A stretch of DNA of 64,000 nucleotides from Arthrobacter sp. EPSL27. Lineage in GTDB: Bacteria; Actinomycetota; Actinomycetes; Actinomycetales; Micrococcaceae. A program made the position numbers and the translations under genes. The notes beneath the pieces are model-generated. The model saw only the letters and a list, made by a program, of their open reading frames with translations. It was not told the DNA's origin and ran no database searches. Each line of letters opens with the position of its first letter. Position 1 is the first letter of the stretch. Shown piece after piece: positions 53,517-62,689 of the stretch. The DNA lies in the NCBI RefSeq assembly GCF_001512305.1, contig NZ_LNUT01000004.1:506664-570663 (forward strand). The letters are read 5' to 3'.

Positions 53517-54440
53517 ATGGCACTTGGCGGAAACCCAGTCTTCAACGGAAAGAACTTCCGTGGAGCAACCCAGGCACCGCCTGCCCCGCAGGCTTACGGA
53601 CAGGGCCCCTACGGCCAGAACGCCTATGGCCAGCCCCAGTTCGGCCAGGCCCAGTACGGTCAGACCCAGACCGGTTGGAACCCTGCACAGCAGGGCATGA
53701 CCCAGCAGCAGCTGCAGGACATGTACAACCAGCCCGCTGCCGGCCCCGCCGACACGGGACGCATGACCTATGACGACGTCATCATGAAGACCGCGGCCTG
53801 CCTTGGCGCAGTGGTTGCCGGTGCCGCCGTCACCCTGGTGGTGGCCGAGAGCCTGGCCTACACGCTGATGATCGTCGGCGCGCTGGGCGGCTTCGTCCTC
53901 GCTCTGGTCAACACCTTCAAGAAGCAGCCGTCACCGGCGCTGATCCTGGCCTACGCCGCCCTTGAAGGCCTGTTCCTCGGTGGCCTGACCCGGATCCTCG
54001 ACAACATGTTCCCGGGCGTCGGCCTGCAGGCCGTGGTCGGCACGCTGTCCGTGTTCGCCGTGACGCTGGTGCTCTTCAAGAACGGCAAGGTCCGGGCCAC
54101 GCCGAAGGCCATGCGCTTCTTTATGATCGCGACCATCGGCTACGCCGTCTTTGCGCTGGTCAACATGGTGATGATGTGGACCGGCGCGGTTGATTCCCCG
54201 TTCGGCCTGCGCACCGAGATCCAGATTGCCGGCATCCCGCTGGGCGTCTTCATCGGCGTGCTGGCGATCGGCCTGGCCGCGTTCTCCCTGGTCATGGACT
54301 TCACCAGCATCGAGGCCGGCGTCCGCAGCGGCGCCCCGCAGCGCTTCTCCTGGACCGCGGCCTTCGGCCTCACCGTCACCCTGGTGTGGCTCTACGTGGA
54401 GATCATCCGGCTCCTGGCCATTCTCCGCGGCGACGAGTAA
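53517..54440 (+). CDS. Bax inhibitor-1 / YccA family membrane protein
   Basis: 307 aa, seven predicted helices. A 75-residue N-terminal tail is rich in Gly, Gln, Tyr and Pro with repeats of AYGQ/PYGQ/QFGQ type, then MTYDDVIMKTAACLGAVVAG starts the first helix. The family-typical ILAYAALEGLFLGGLTRILD and the C-terminal TVTLVWLYVEIIRLLAIL are present. The family has been linked to calcium leak and stress tolerance; function in this group is unknown. ATG at 53517 with GGAGG upstream. Confidence 0.9.
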   Translation: MALGGNPVFNGKNFRGATQAPPAPQAYGQGPYGQNAYGQPQFGQAQYGQTQTGWNPAQQGMTQQQLQDMYNQPAAGPADTGRMTYDDVIMKTAACLGAVVAGAAVTLVVAESLAYTLMIVGALGGFVLALVNTFKKQPSPALILAYAALEGLFLGGLTRILDNMFPGVGLQAVVGTLSVFAVTLVLFKNGKVRATPKAMRFFMIATIGYAVFALVNMVMMWTGAVDSPFGLRTEIQIAGIPLGVFIGVLAIGLAAFSLVMDFTSIEAGVRSGAPQRFSWTAAFGLTVTLVWLYVEIIRLLAILRGDE

Positions 54441-54476
54441 CAACCGCGGCTGACTGCAGCCGGCAAAACCACAGCG

Positions 54477-54524
54477 GGGAGCCCCGCCGGACCGAGCACC
54501 TCGGGACGGCGGGGCTCCCTTTTT
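54477..54524 (+). terminator. Intrinsic terminator after the Bax-inhibitor-like gene
   Basis: Perfect 13-bp stem GGGAGCCCCGCCG / CGGCGGGGCTCCC, 17-base loop, followed by five T. It also lies 6 bp past the convergent thiolase stop, so may serve both strands. Confidence 0.92.
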
Positions 54525-54529
54525 GTACC

Positions 54530-55768
54530 TCAGGCCAGCCGCTCCAGCACCACGGCCATGCCCTGGCCGCCGCCCACGCAGAGTGTTGCCAGGCCGAGCG
54601 ACGCGTCGCGCTCCCGGAGGCCGTTGAGCAGGGTGGTGGCCATGCGGGCGCCGGTCATGCCGAAGGGGTGGCCCAGGGCAATGGCGCCGCCGTGGACATT
54701 GAGCTTGTCGTGGTCGATCCCGAGTTCCTTCGCGCTGGCGACTACCTGCACCGCGAAGGCCTCGTTGAGTTCCACGAGGTCGATGTCCTGGATGCCCAGC
54801 CCGGCGAGCTTGAGTGCCCGGCGGCTGGCTTCCACCGGGCCCATGCCCATCAGCTCGGGGGAGAGGGCGCTGACACCCGTGGAGACAATCCGGGCCAAGG
54901 GTTCCAGCCCGAGCTCGTGTGCCCGTGTGTCGCTCATGACCACGAGGGCGGCCGCGCCGTCGTTCAGGGGGCAGGCATTGCCCGCGGTGACCGTGCCCTC
55001 GGCGCGGAAGACCGGCTGCAGGGCGCTGACGGACTCAACGGTGACCCCGGCCCGCGGGGAATCGTCGCGGTCGACTACGGTGCCGTCCTTGCGGGTGTAG
55101 GGCGTGATCTCGCGGGCATAGAAACCCGAGGCAATGGCCGCCTCGGCGCGGTTCTGGCTCAGCACGGCCCAGGCGTCCTGGTCGGCCCGGCTGATGCCGT
55201 AGCTGGTGGCCACGTTCTCCGCGGTCTGGCCCATGGCGATGTAGATGTCCGGCATGCGTCCGCCCATCCGCGGATCGGTCCACGGGGTGTTGGAGCGGGC
55301 CCTGGCGGCCGTGCGTTGCCGCGCCGCGTCAAAGCGCGGGTTGTGGGTGCTGGCGTCCGTCTCGCCTGCGCCGGCCCAGTCCCGGTAGCGGGACACGGCC
55401 TCCACCCCGGCCGCCACGAAGGCGTGCCCTTCTCCGGCCTTGATGGCATGGAACGCCATCCGCAGCGTCTGCAGGCTGGAGGCGCAGAAGCGGTTGATGG
55501 TGGCGGCTGGAACGTCGTCGAGCCCGGCCAGGATGGTGACCACCCGGGCCATGTTGGAACCGGCCTCGCCGCTGGGCTCGGCGCAGCCGAGGTAGAGGTC
55601 GTCCAGGCCCCGGCCGTTCCCGTCCGCCGCGTCGAAGGACGGAATGCGGGCCAGCGCCGCGGACACCATGGCGGCCGCAAGGTCGTCGGGGCGTTCGTCC
55701 TTCAGCGAGCCTCTGAAGGCGCGTCCGATGGGGCTTCTGGCAGTGGAAACAATCACGGCGTCCGGCAT
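54530..55768 (-). CDS. Acetyl-CoA C-acyltransferase (thiolase)
   Basis: 412 aa thiolase for the last step of beta-oxidation or for acetoacetyl-CoA synthesis. Acyl-enzyme cysteine in NRFCASSLQTLRMAFHAI, catalytic histidine in GGAIALGHPFGMTGARM and the second cysteine in LATLCVGGGQGMAVVLERL. ATG at 55768. It stands alone without a beta-oxidation partner beside it; galK lies 20 bp upstream on the same strand and could share a transcript. Confidence 0.94.
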   Translation of the reverse strand: MPDAVIVSTARSPIGRAFRGSLKDERPDDLAAAMVSAALARIPSFDAADGNGRGLDDLYLGCAEPSGEAGSNMARVVTILAGLDDVPAATINRFCASSLQTLRMAFHAIKAGEGHAFVAAGVEAVSRYRDWAGAGETDASTHNPRFDAARQRTAARARSNTPWTDPRMGGRMPDIYIAMGQTAENVATSYGISRADQDAWAVLSQNRAEAAIASGFYAREITPYTRKDGTVVDRDDSPRAGVTVESVSALQPVFRAEGTVTAGNACPLNDGAAALVVMSDTRAHELGLEPLARIVSTGVSALSPELMGMGPVEASRRALKLAGLGIQDIDLVELNEAFAVQVVASAKELGIDHDKLNVHGGAIALGHPFGMTGARMATTLLNGLRERDASLGLATLCVGGGQGMAVVLERLA

Positions 55769-55788
55769 GCGGCCAGCCTACGCCCCGC

Positions 55789-56949
55789 CTATGCCAGGCG
55801 CATCGCCCCGGCCGCGGGACGCACGGCAAAGATCTCCGGGGCCGGGTACCCGGCCCGGCGGAAGGCCTGCCCGACGGCGGCGCGCACCTGCTGCTCGGCC
55901 GCCACCGGGGTGAGCGCAATGGCCGAACCGCCGAAGCCGCCGCCCGTCATCCTGGCACCGACCGCGCCGGCGGAGCGGGAAACGTCCACGGCGAGGTCCA
56001 GTTCGGGGCAGGAGATCTCGAAATCGTCCCGCATGGAGGCATGGGACGCATCCAGCAGCGGGCCGATCTCCCCGGGGCCGCTGCCCTCCAGGAGCTGGAC
56101 CGTCTGCAGGACCCGGTCGTTTTCCGTCACCACGTGCCGCACCCGGCGGAACGTCACCGGGTCCAGCAGGCCGCTGGCCTCCTCCAGGTCGCCCAGGCCG
56201 ACGTCGCGCAGGGCCCGTACCCCCAGGACCCCGGCGCCGAGCTCGCACGAGGCGTGCCGCTCGGCATACCCGCCGCCCGCATGGGAGTGCGACACCCTGG
56301 TATCTATCACCAGCGTCACCAGCCCGGCGCTTTCGGCGTCGAACGGCACCAGCCGGCTGGCCTGGTCCCGGCAGTCCAGGAAGAGGGCGTGGCCGGCCGC
56401 CCCGCGCAGGGACGCTGACTGGTCCATGATGCCGGTGGGGGCCCCGACGAAGTCGTTCTCGGCCCGCTGGGTGGCCAGGACCATGTCCCGGGCATCCAGG
56501 CCCGCCCCGGCCAGCTCGTTGACTGCCGTGATCACGGCGCACTCGATGGCGTGGGACGAGGACAGCCCGGCGCCGCGGGGAACATCGGAGTCGAGGAGCA
56601 GGTCCAGCCCGCCGACCGGGAGCCCGTGCTGCTGCAGCGCCCACAGGACGCCCAGCGGATACTTGGTCCACCCGCGCGCGGTGTCGCGGCTGAGGGAGTC
56701 CGCGTCCGCGGTGGTGAGCCCCTGGTTCCCAAAGGTGGACAGGAGCCGGATGGTGGAGTCCGTCCGCAGGCGCACCGCCACGCGGGCGGTCCGGTCGATC
56801 GCGAACGGCAGCACAAAGCCCTCGTTGTAGTCGGTGTGCTCGCCGATCAGGTTCACCCGGCCCGGCGCCTGCCACACCCCGGCCGGTGGCGCGCCAAAGA
56901 CGGATTCAAACCGGGCCGCCAGGGCCTCTGCGTCGAGGGGGAGCGTCAT
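55789..56949 (-). CDS. galK: Galactokinase
   Basis: Phosphorylates galactose at C1, first step of the Leloir pathway. 386 aa GHMP kinase: APGRVNLIGEHTDYNEGFVL, the ATP loop DVPRGAGLSSSHAIECAV and ARMTGGGFGGSAIALTPV. Start taken as ATG 56949 (MTLPLDAEAL); the frame is open further upstream into the divergent epimerase gene. galT and galE are not in the window; the epimerase divergent from it is its likely functional partner. Confidence 0.94.
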   Translation of the reverse strand: MTLPLDAEALAARFESVFGAPPAGVWQAPGRVNLIGEHTDYNEGFVLPFAIDRTARVAVRLRTDSTIRLLSTFGNQGLTTADADSLSRDTARGWTKYPLGVLWALQQHGLPVGGLDLLLDSDVPRGAGLSSSHAIECAVITAVNELAGAGLDARDMVLATQRAENDFVGAPTGIMDQSASLRGAAGHALFLDCRDQASRLVPFDAESAGLVTLVIDTRVSHSHAGGGYAERHASCELGAGVLGVRALRDVGLGDLEEASGLLDPVTFRRVRHVVTENDRVLQTVQLLEGSGPGEIGPLLDASHASMRDDFEISCPELDLAVDVSRSAGAVGARMTGGGFGGSAIALTPVAAEQQVRAAVGQAFRRAGYPAPEIFAVRPAAGAMRLA

Positions 56950-57037
56950 GCGGGGCTGCCTGCGGAGGCCATGCCGGGGGAGCGGGTCATGGCTCCACGG
57001 TATACGCCGCGGCGCGCGGCTGGGTACGGTGGTGACC

Positions 57038-58054
57038 ATGGACCCGCAGACCCCCGTTTCCCCCGACGCTCCCCAGACCAGCGGCCCTGCCGCTTACGTC
57101 AGCCCTGCCGCTTCCTTCGGCCCGGCCGGCCCGGACGAAACAGTCCGGCGCTATGCCACCGGCCGGCAGTACGAGCTGCGCCGCGGTGACGCGCTCGCCG
57201 TCGTCACCGAACTGGCCGCCGGGCTGCGGCTGTACAGCCGCGGCGGCACGGTCCTGACGGAAACCTACGGTGACGGGGAGATCGCGCCGGGCGCGGCCGG
57301 GATCACGCTGGCGCCCTGGGCCAACCGGGTGGAGGACGGCGTGTGGCACCTCAAGGGCAGGAAGCAGCAGCTGGACATCACCGAGCCGTCCCGGAACAAC
57401 GCCAGCCACGGGCTGCTGCGCAACGCCTCGTATGAACTGGTGGACGAGTCGGAGTTCTCGGTCACCCTCGAGGCGGCCGTGTTCCCGCAGCACGGCTACC
57501 CCTTCCTGCTGCGCCACCGCGTGCGCTACGAACTCGACGCGGACCTTGGCCTGGTGGTCCGGCAGCAGCTGGTCAACGACTCCCAGGAACCCGCCCCCTT
57601 CGTCCTCGGCGCCCACCCCTACCTCCGGCTGGGGGACGTGCCCAGCGAGGAACTGGTCCTCACGGTCCGCGCCGGCACGAGGCTGGTGACGGACCAGCGC
57701 CTGATCCCGCGCCGCACAGAACCGGTGTCCGGCGACTTCGACCTCCGCGGAGGGCGGCTGGTGGACGGCCTGGAGCTCGACTCCGCCTACACCGACCTGA
57801 CGTTCGACGGCGGCATCGCCCGCCATACGCTGCGGGCGCCGGACGGGCGCAGCGTGAGCCTCTGGCAGGACGAGGCCTGCGGCTACGTCCACGTTTTTGT
57901 GACCACGCAGTTCCCGGGCCGGTCCAAGGCGGTGGCGATCGAACCCATGACCGGGCCGGCCAACGCCTTCAACAGCGGCGACGGCCTCCGCTGGCTGGCT
58001 CCGGGAGAGCATTTCGCCATGACGTGGGGCATCAGCGCATCCCTTGAGCCGTAA
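57038..58054 (+). CDS. Aldose 1-epimerase family protein
   Basis: 338 aa galactose-mutarotase-like beta-sandwich. Catalytic-type residues: the first His in ASHGLLRNASYELV, the second His in FVLGAHPYLRLGD, Asp in LELDSAYTDLTF and the Glu in IEPMTGPANAFNSG. The first 40 residues are a Pro/Ala-rich extension. It probably equilibrates the anomers of galactose or glucose for galK next door, from which it diverges with an 88-bp gap. ATG at 57038; a GTG two codons earlier is possible. Confidence 0.9.
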   Translation: MDPQTPVSPDAPQTSGPAAYVSPAASFGPAGPDETVRRYATGRQYELRRGDALAVVTELAAGLRLYSRGGTVLTETYGDGEIAPGAAGITLAPWANRVEDGVWHLKGRKQQLDITEPSRNNASHGLLRNASYELVDESEFSVTLEAAVFPQHGYPFLLRHRVRYELDADLGLVVRQQLVNDSQEPAPFVLGAHPYLRLGDVPSEELVLTVRAGTRLVTDQRLIPRRTEPVSGDFDLRGGRLVDGLELDSAYTDLTFDGGIARHTLRAPDGRSVSLWQDEACGYVHVFVTTQFPGRSKAVAIEPMTGPANAFNSGDGLRWLAPGEHFAMTWGISASLEP

Positions 58055-58115
58055 CAGCGGCCGCGGTTTCCCATCCCGCGTTTCCCATCTGCGTTTCCCA
58101 TACGGGGGAGTGCTG

Positions 58116-59369
58116 GTGAATCATGGGGCTATGACGCCTGCTGACGATTCCGCCCCGCGAGACCCCCGTGCCGCCGGCACGGACCCGGGCAGGGAGCCAG
58201 GAAACAGACCAGGCATCGCCCCGCCGCTGCGTGTGGTCACCGACCGGGAGATCGACCAGGACATCCCGTACGGAGTGCGGATCGCCGCGTCCTGGTCATG
58301 GCGCCTCGGACTCATTTTCCTGATGGCCGGCGCGCTCGTCTGGCTCCTGAGCAAAGTCAGCTTCCTGCTGATCCCCGTGATGGTGGCGGCATTGCTGGCC
58401 GGGCTGCTCTCGCCGGTGAACAACTGGCTGCGGAGGAACCGGGTCCCCAACGGCCTCGCCGTCGCCATCACTGTCGTGGGATTCATTGGCGTGATCGGCG
58501 GAGCCCTGGCCCTGGTGGGCCGGCAGCTCGTGGCCGGGTTCGCGGAACTGTGGAGCCAGGCGCTGACCGGGATCCAGAAAATCCAGGCCTGGCTCGCGGA
58601 CGGGCCGCTGCACCTCTCCGCGGCCCAGATCGACCAGTACATCAAGGACGGCACCGAGGCGCTGCAGAACAACAGCAGCAGCATCCTCAGCGGTGCCCTG
58701 TCCTTCGGCAGCACCGCCGGGCACTTCGCGGCCGGCATGATCCTGGCCCTCTTTATCCTCATCTTCTTCCTGCTCGAGGGCGGCCGCATCTGGTCCTTCC
58801 TGGTGCGGCTGCTGCCCCGGAAAGCCCGTGCCGCCACGGACGGGGCCGGCCGCGTGGGCTGGGCCTCCATGGTGAGCTACGCCCGCATCCAGATGTTCGT
58901 CGCCTTCGTGGACGCCGTCGGGATCGGCGTCGGCGCGGCGATCATCGGCGTGCCGCTGGCCCTGCCGCTGGGTGTGCTGGTGTTCCTCGGTTCCTTCATC
59001 CCGATCGTCGGCGCCCTCGTCACCGGCGCCGTCGCCGTCCTCCTGGCCCTCGTCGCCAACGGCTGGGTGAACGCCCTGGTGATGCTCGGCATCGTCCTGC
59101 TGGTCCAGCAGCTGGAAAGCCACATCCTCCAGCCGCTGGTCATGGGCAAGGCCGTGTCCCTGCACCCGGTCGCCGTCATCCTCGCCGTCGCCGCCGGTTC
59201 GTACCTCGCCGGCATTCCCGGCGCCCTGTTCTCCGTTCCGATCCTCGCCGTAGCAAACTCGTCGATTCGCTACATTGCCGGCAGAACGTGGGAACATGAA
59301 AGTGCGCTGGCCACCGCGGGCCCGGGCGGGGCGCCGGAGCCGGATCCGCGCCCCCAGCCCGCCGACTGA
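58116..59369 (+). CDS. AI-2E family transporter
   Basis: 417 aa, about eight helices, UPF0118/AI-2E family. Markers: LLIPVMVAALLAGLLSPVNN, FGSTAGHFAAGMILALFILI, LGSFIPIVGALVTGAVAVLL and QQLESHILQPLVMGKAVSLH. The name reflects autoinducer-2 export by E. coli TqsA; other members are Na+/H+ or Na+(Li+)/H+ antiporters, so the substrate is open. Start GTG 58116 has GGGGGAG five bases upstream; ATG 58131 is the alternative. Confidence 0.88.
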   Translation: MNHGAMTPADDSAPRDPRAAGTDPGREPGNRPGIAPPLRVVTDREIDQDIPYGVRIAASWSWRLGLIFLMAGALVWLLSKVSFLLIPVMVAALLAGLLSPVNNWLRRNRVPNGLAVAITVVGFIGVIGGALALVGRQLVAGFAELWSQALTGIQKIQAWLADGPLHLSAAQIDQYIKDGTEALQNNSSSILSGALSFGSTAGHFAAGMILALFILIFFLLEGGRIWSFLVRLLPRKARAATDGAGRVGWASMVSYARIQMFVAFVDAVGIGVGAAIIGVPLALPLGVLVFLGSFIPIVGALVTGAVAVLLALVANGWVNALVMLGIVLLVQQLESHILQPLVMGKAVSLHPVAVILAVAAGSYLAGIPGALFSVPILAVANSSIRYIAGRTWEHESALATAGPGGAPEPDPRPQPAD

Positions 59370-59402
59370 GCCGACAACTGATCCGACAAAGGAGACTAGT
59401 TC

Positions 59403-60641
59403 GTGAACACCCTTGAGAGCCTGCCCGTCACGCTGGACGATGTCCTGGAGGCGCAGAAGCTGCTCGACGGGATTATTACGCGGACGCCGGTTGAATCCTC
59501 CCGCGCCCTGGGCGGCATGGTGGGCGGCGAGGTCTTCCTCAAGTGCGAGAACCTGCAGCGCGCAGGGTCCTTCAAGGTCCGCGGCGCGTATGTCCGGATG
59601 GCCAAGCTCTCCCCGGAGGAGAAGAAGCGCGGGGTTGTGGCGGCATCCGCCGGCAACCACGCCCAGGGTGTGGCCGTCGCGGCCAAGAGCCTGGGCATCA
59701 AGGCGCGGATCTACATGCCGCTGGGCGTCGCCCTGCCCAAACTCGCCGCCACCCGCAGCCACGGCGCCGAAGTGGTCCTGCACGGCCACAACGTCGACGA
59801 GGCGCTCGCCGAGGCGAAGCGCTACGCGGATGAGACCGGCGCCGTCTTCGTCCACCCGTTCGACGACGTCGACGTCGTCGCCGGCCAGGGCACGGTGGGA
59901 CTGGAAATCCTTGAGCAGGTCCCGTTTGTCGACACCATCCTGATGGGCGTGGGCGGCGGCGGGCTCCTGGCCGGCGTCGCCGTGGCCGTCAAGGCGCGGG
60001 CCAAGGAACTGGGCCGCGAGATCCGGATCATCGGCGTCCAGGCCGAAAACGCGGCTGCCTACCCGCCCTCGCTCGCCGCGGACGCGCTGGTGCCGCTCAA
60101 ACGCGTTTCCACCATGGCCGACGGCATCGCCGTCGGCCGGCCCGGCCAGCTGCCCTTCAGCATCATCCGGGAACTTGTCGACGACGTCGTCACCGTCAGC
60201 GAGGACGCCCTCGCCCGGGCGCTGATCTTCCTGCTGGAACGCGCCAAAATGGTGGTCGAGCCCGCCGGCGCGGTGGGCGTCGCCGCGCTCATGGAAGGCA
60301 AGATCGAGAACCCGGGCACCGTGGCCGTGGTGCTCTCCGGCGGCAACATCGACCCCATGCTGATGCTCAAGGTCATCCAGCGCGGCCTCTCCGCCGCGGG
60401 ACGGTACATGACGGTCCGGATGATGCTGGACGACCGCCCGGGCTCGCTGGCCACGATCGCCCGCATCATCGCCGAGAACGACGCCAACGTGACGGGCCTG
60501 GACCACACCCGCGTGGGCGGCTCGATCAGCATGGGGGACGTGTCCATCACCGTCAACCTGGAGACGAAGGGCCACGAACACTGCGAGAAGGTCCTCGCGG
60601 CACTCCGGGCCGAGGGCTTCCAGCCGATCGTGGTGCATTAG
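59403..60641 (+). CDS. ilvA: Threonine ammonia-lyase
   Basis: PLP enzyme deaminating threonine to 2-oxobutyrate for isoleucine synthesis. 412 aa: PLP lysine in GSFKVRGAYVRMAKL, AASAGNHAQGVAVAA, the tetraglycine loop MGVGGGGLLAGVAVAVK, and one C-terminal ACT domain (MMLDDRPGSLATIARIIAEN). The single ACT domain is the short form found in many Actinobacteria, shorter than E. coli IlvA. GTG at 59403 with AAAGGAG nine bases upstream. 33 bp after the AI-2E gene. Confidence 0.94.
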   Translation: MNTLESLPVTLDDVLEAQKLLDGIITRTPVESSRALGGMVGGEVFLKCENLQRAGSFKVRGAYVRMAKLSPEEKKRGVVAASAGNHAQGVAVAAKSLGIKARIYMPLGVALPKLAATRSHGAEVVLHGHNVDEALAEAKRYADETGAVFVHPFDDVDVVAGQGTVGLEILEQVPFVDTILMGVGGGGLLAGVAVAVKARAKELGREIRIIGVQAENAAAYPPSLAADALVPLKRVSTMADGIAVGRPGQLPFSIIRELVDDVVTVSEDALARALIFLLERAKMVVEPAGAVGVAALMEGKIENPGTVAVVLSGGNIDPMLMLKVIQRGLSAAGRYMTVRMMLDDRPGSLATIARIIAENDANVTGLDHTRVGGSISMGDVSITVNLETKGHEHCEKVLAALRAEGFQPIVVH

Positions 60642-60650
60642 GGGGACGTG

Positions 60651-61274
60651 ATGCTCGATTCCACCAGGGACGGCACGCCGCGCGCCGTCGACACAGCCGC
60701 CGGACGCGCCCGTAAGGGGTTGGTGGTGGTGGGATCGTTCGTCCTGGTGCTGTACGTCATCGAGGTCATCAACGCCCTGTCGCTGCGCTCCCTCAACGGC
60801 ACGTTCGGGCTGCGCCCGCGCAGCCTGGACGGCCTCCTGGACATCTTCACGTTTCCGCTGCTGCACGCCAACCTGGCGCACCTCTTCTCCAACACGCTCC
60901 CGCTGATCATCTTCGGCTTCCTGGTGCTGCTGTCCGGGCGCCGGGTGTTCTTCACGGCCTTGGCGCTGAGCTGGCTGGCCTCCGGGGTGGTGGTGTGGCT
61001 GATCGGCGGTTTCAACGTCACGGTCGGGGCGTCCGGGCTTGTCTTCGGCCTCTTCTCGTTCCTGCTGGTGCGCGGGTTCTTCAACCGCAACTGGTGGCAG
61101 ATCCTGCTCTCCGTGGTGCTGTTCCTGACCTACGGCGGGATCCTGGTCGGGATCCTGCCTACGGTGGTGGGCTACGTTTCCTGGCAGGCGCACCTCGGCG
61201 GGGCCATCGGGGGAGTGGTCGCCGCCGTGCTGCTCAGCCTCCCGCGGGCGGAACGGCCCCGTCCCCGCGCCTGA
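60651..61274 (+). CDS. Rhomboid-family intramembrane serine protease-like protein
   Basis: 208 aa or slightly fewer, about six helices. FTFPLLHANLAHLFSNTLPL is the rhomboid helix 2 region with His and Asn; the catalytic serine lies in TVGASGLVFGLFSFLL and the histidine in VSWQAHLGGAIGG. The motif set is complete, so it may be active. ATG at 60651, ten bp after ilvA; a GTG sits one codon earlier. Natural substrates unknown. Confidence 0.88.
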   Translation: MLDSTRDGTPRAVDTAAGRARKGLVVVGSFVLVLYVIEVINALSLRSLNGTFGLRPRSLDGLLDIFTFPLLHANLAHLFSNTLPLIIFGFLVLLSGRRVFFTALALSWLASGVVVWLIGGFNVTVGASGLVFGLFSFLLVRGFFNRNWWQILLSVVLFLTYGGILVGILPTVVGYVSWQAHLGGAIGGVVAAVLLSLPRAERPRPRA

Positions 61275-61325
61275 CCCCTACCCCGCCGGAGGCAGCGGCG
61301 ACAGGGGCGACAGTGCCAACAACGG

Positions 61326-61364
61326 ACGACGCCGGCCCTCCCGCATGGGGAGGGCCGGCGTCGT
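61326..61364. terminator. Bidirectional terminator-like hairpin between the rhomboid gene and greA
   Basis: Perfect 17-bp stem, ACGACGCCGGCCCTCCC paired with GGGAGGGCCGGCGTCGT around a five-base loop, in the 117-bp space between two convergent genes. Confidence 0.85.
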
Positions 61365-61391
61365 TCGCTGTCTTGCGGCACAGCCGCCGGG

Positions 61392-61886
61392 TCAGCCGGC
61401 GTACGGCTTGGCGGAGATGATCTCCACCGTGATGTCCTTGCCGTTCGGGGCGGTGTAGCTGAGCTTGTCGCCCTCCTTGTGGCCGGCGATGGCCGCGCCC
61501 AGCGGGGACTTCTCGCTGAAGACGTCGAGATCGGAGTCGCCGGCGATTTCCCGGGAGCCGAGCAGGAAGGTCTCCTCGTCGCCGGCGATGTTCGCGACGA
61601 CGATCATGCCGGGCTCGACGATTCCGTCGTCGGCAGGAGCCTCGCCCACGTGCGCGTCGCGGAGGAGCACGGTCAGCTGGCGGATGCGGGCCTCGATCTT
61701 GCCCTGCTCCTCCTTGGCAGCGTGGTAGCCGCCGTTCTCCTTGAGGTCGCCTTCCTGGCGGGCAGCTTCGATCTTCTGAACGATGTCTGCACGGCCGGCG
61801 CCGGAGAGGTGGTCCAGCTCTGCCTTCAGGCGGTCAAAAGCTTCCTGGGTGAGCCAAGCTGCAGTTGCGCTGTTGGTGGTCGACAC
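61392..61886 (-). CDS. greA: Transcription elongation factor GreA
   Basis: Rescues backtracked RNA polymerase by stimulating transcript cleavage. 164 aa: N-terminal coiled coil (LTQEAFDRLKAELDHLSG, ARQEGDLKENGGYHAAKEEQ) with the acidic tip DLKEN that enters the polymerase channel, then the FKBP-like domain ending VEIISAKPYAG. Start GTG 61886 with AAGGAG six bases upstream. Own promoter 100 bp upstream. Confidence 0.96.
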   Translation of the reverse strand: MSTTNSATAAWLTQEAFDRLKAELDHLSGAGRADIVQKIEAARQEGDLKENGGYHAAKEEQGKIEARIRQLTVLLRDAHVGEAPADDGIVEPGMIVVANIAGDEETFLLGSREIAGDSDLDVFSEKSPLGAAIAGHKEGDKLSYTAPNGKDITVEIISAKPYAG

Positions 61887-61983
61887 GGACTTCTCCTTTT
61901 GATGGTCAAACAAGCAAAGACCCCGCCACGGTGGCCACTTATGGATCTCAGCAACCAGCTCAGCGGGGTAGAGGTATTGATCC

Positions 61984-62011
61984 ATTGTAGTCAATGCTGT
62001 GGATAAACCAA
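61984..62011 (-). promoter_or_regulatory. Putative greA promoter
   Basis: On the minus strand TTGGTT (-35), 16 bases, then TACAAT (-10), about 100 bp before the greA start. Good match to a housekeeping sigma-A promoter; not tested. Confidence 0.5.
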
Positions 62012-62086
62012 AGAACACTGCGGTGTGCATCACACCGTGTTACCGCCGTATTACCCCGCGGGGCAGCCGGGCCCGGCGGCTGGCCG

Positions 62087-62545
62087 CTAGTTTCCGCCGT
62101 CGGGAATCCAACAGCTGTCGACGACGCCGGAGACGGCCTGGGACTCGGTGCGCAACGTCGCCCGGTGGGCCGTGGTGCGCCCGCCGTCGGTGCCGGCATC
62201 CGCAGCGTTGGGCGGGATGTCCACCACTTTCCAGCCCACGACGGCGAACTTGGAATCCAGCGCCTTGACCGAGCACTTGGCGGCGGTGGCGGGTTCCTTC
62301 GTGACCTGGAAATCGATCTCCGCCAGGGTGGCATCCGGGGTGCTGTAGCCGATGTCCTTGAACGTGACGCTTTCCGTCGCGTTGGATGTGGAGATCCACG
62401 CCATCAGGGCCATTCCGGCCGCAAGGGCAAGCAGGAGGATGGTGCGTTTGGCTTTGCCGCTCAGCGTGCGCTTTTGGCCGCCGTAGCGATTGGCTAGGCT
62501 GGGGGATGCCGGTGCGGGCGGGGCAGGCTGATCCTTGGAAGTCAC
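62087..62545 (-). CDS. DUF4307 domain-containing membrane protein
   Basis: 152 aa. A polar Pro/Ala-rich start, one helix (TILLLALAAGMALMAWIS), then an extracytoplasmic domain with VTFKDIGYSTPDATLAEIDF, VTKEPATAAKCSVKALDSKF and VVDSCWIPDGGN; the two cysteines may form a disulfide. DUF4307 is an actinobacterial family of unknown function regularly found between greA and mca. GTG at 62545. Confidence 0.88.
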   Translation of the reverse strand: MTSKDQPAPPAPASPSLANRYGGQKRTLSGKAKRTILLLALAAGMALMAWISTSNATESVTFKDIGYSTPDATLAEIDFQVTKEPATAAKCSVKALDSKFAVVGWKVVDIPPNAADAGTDGGRTTAHRATLRTESQAVSGVVDSCWIPDGGN

Positions 62546-62689
62546 CAGTCCAGTTTAGTGTGGATCCCGGGACGGGTCCGCCGCGGCCCTCGCGGTCCCC
62601 ACGCCTGGCCGCAGAGTCCCGTGCCGCAGTCCCGTCCAGCGTTCCGTCCCGCAGTCCCGTCCCTGAAGATGAAAGAGGAGCCGTCCACG

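Noticed and set aside
58116..59369. Quorum-sensing system based on the AI-2E family name
   Set aside because: No luxS, receptor or kinase nearby; many members of the family are cation antiporters.
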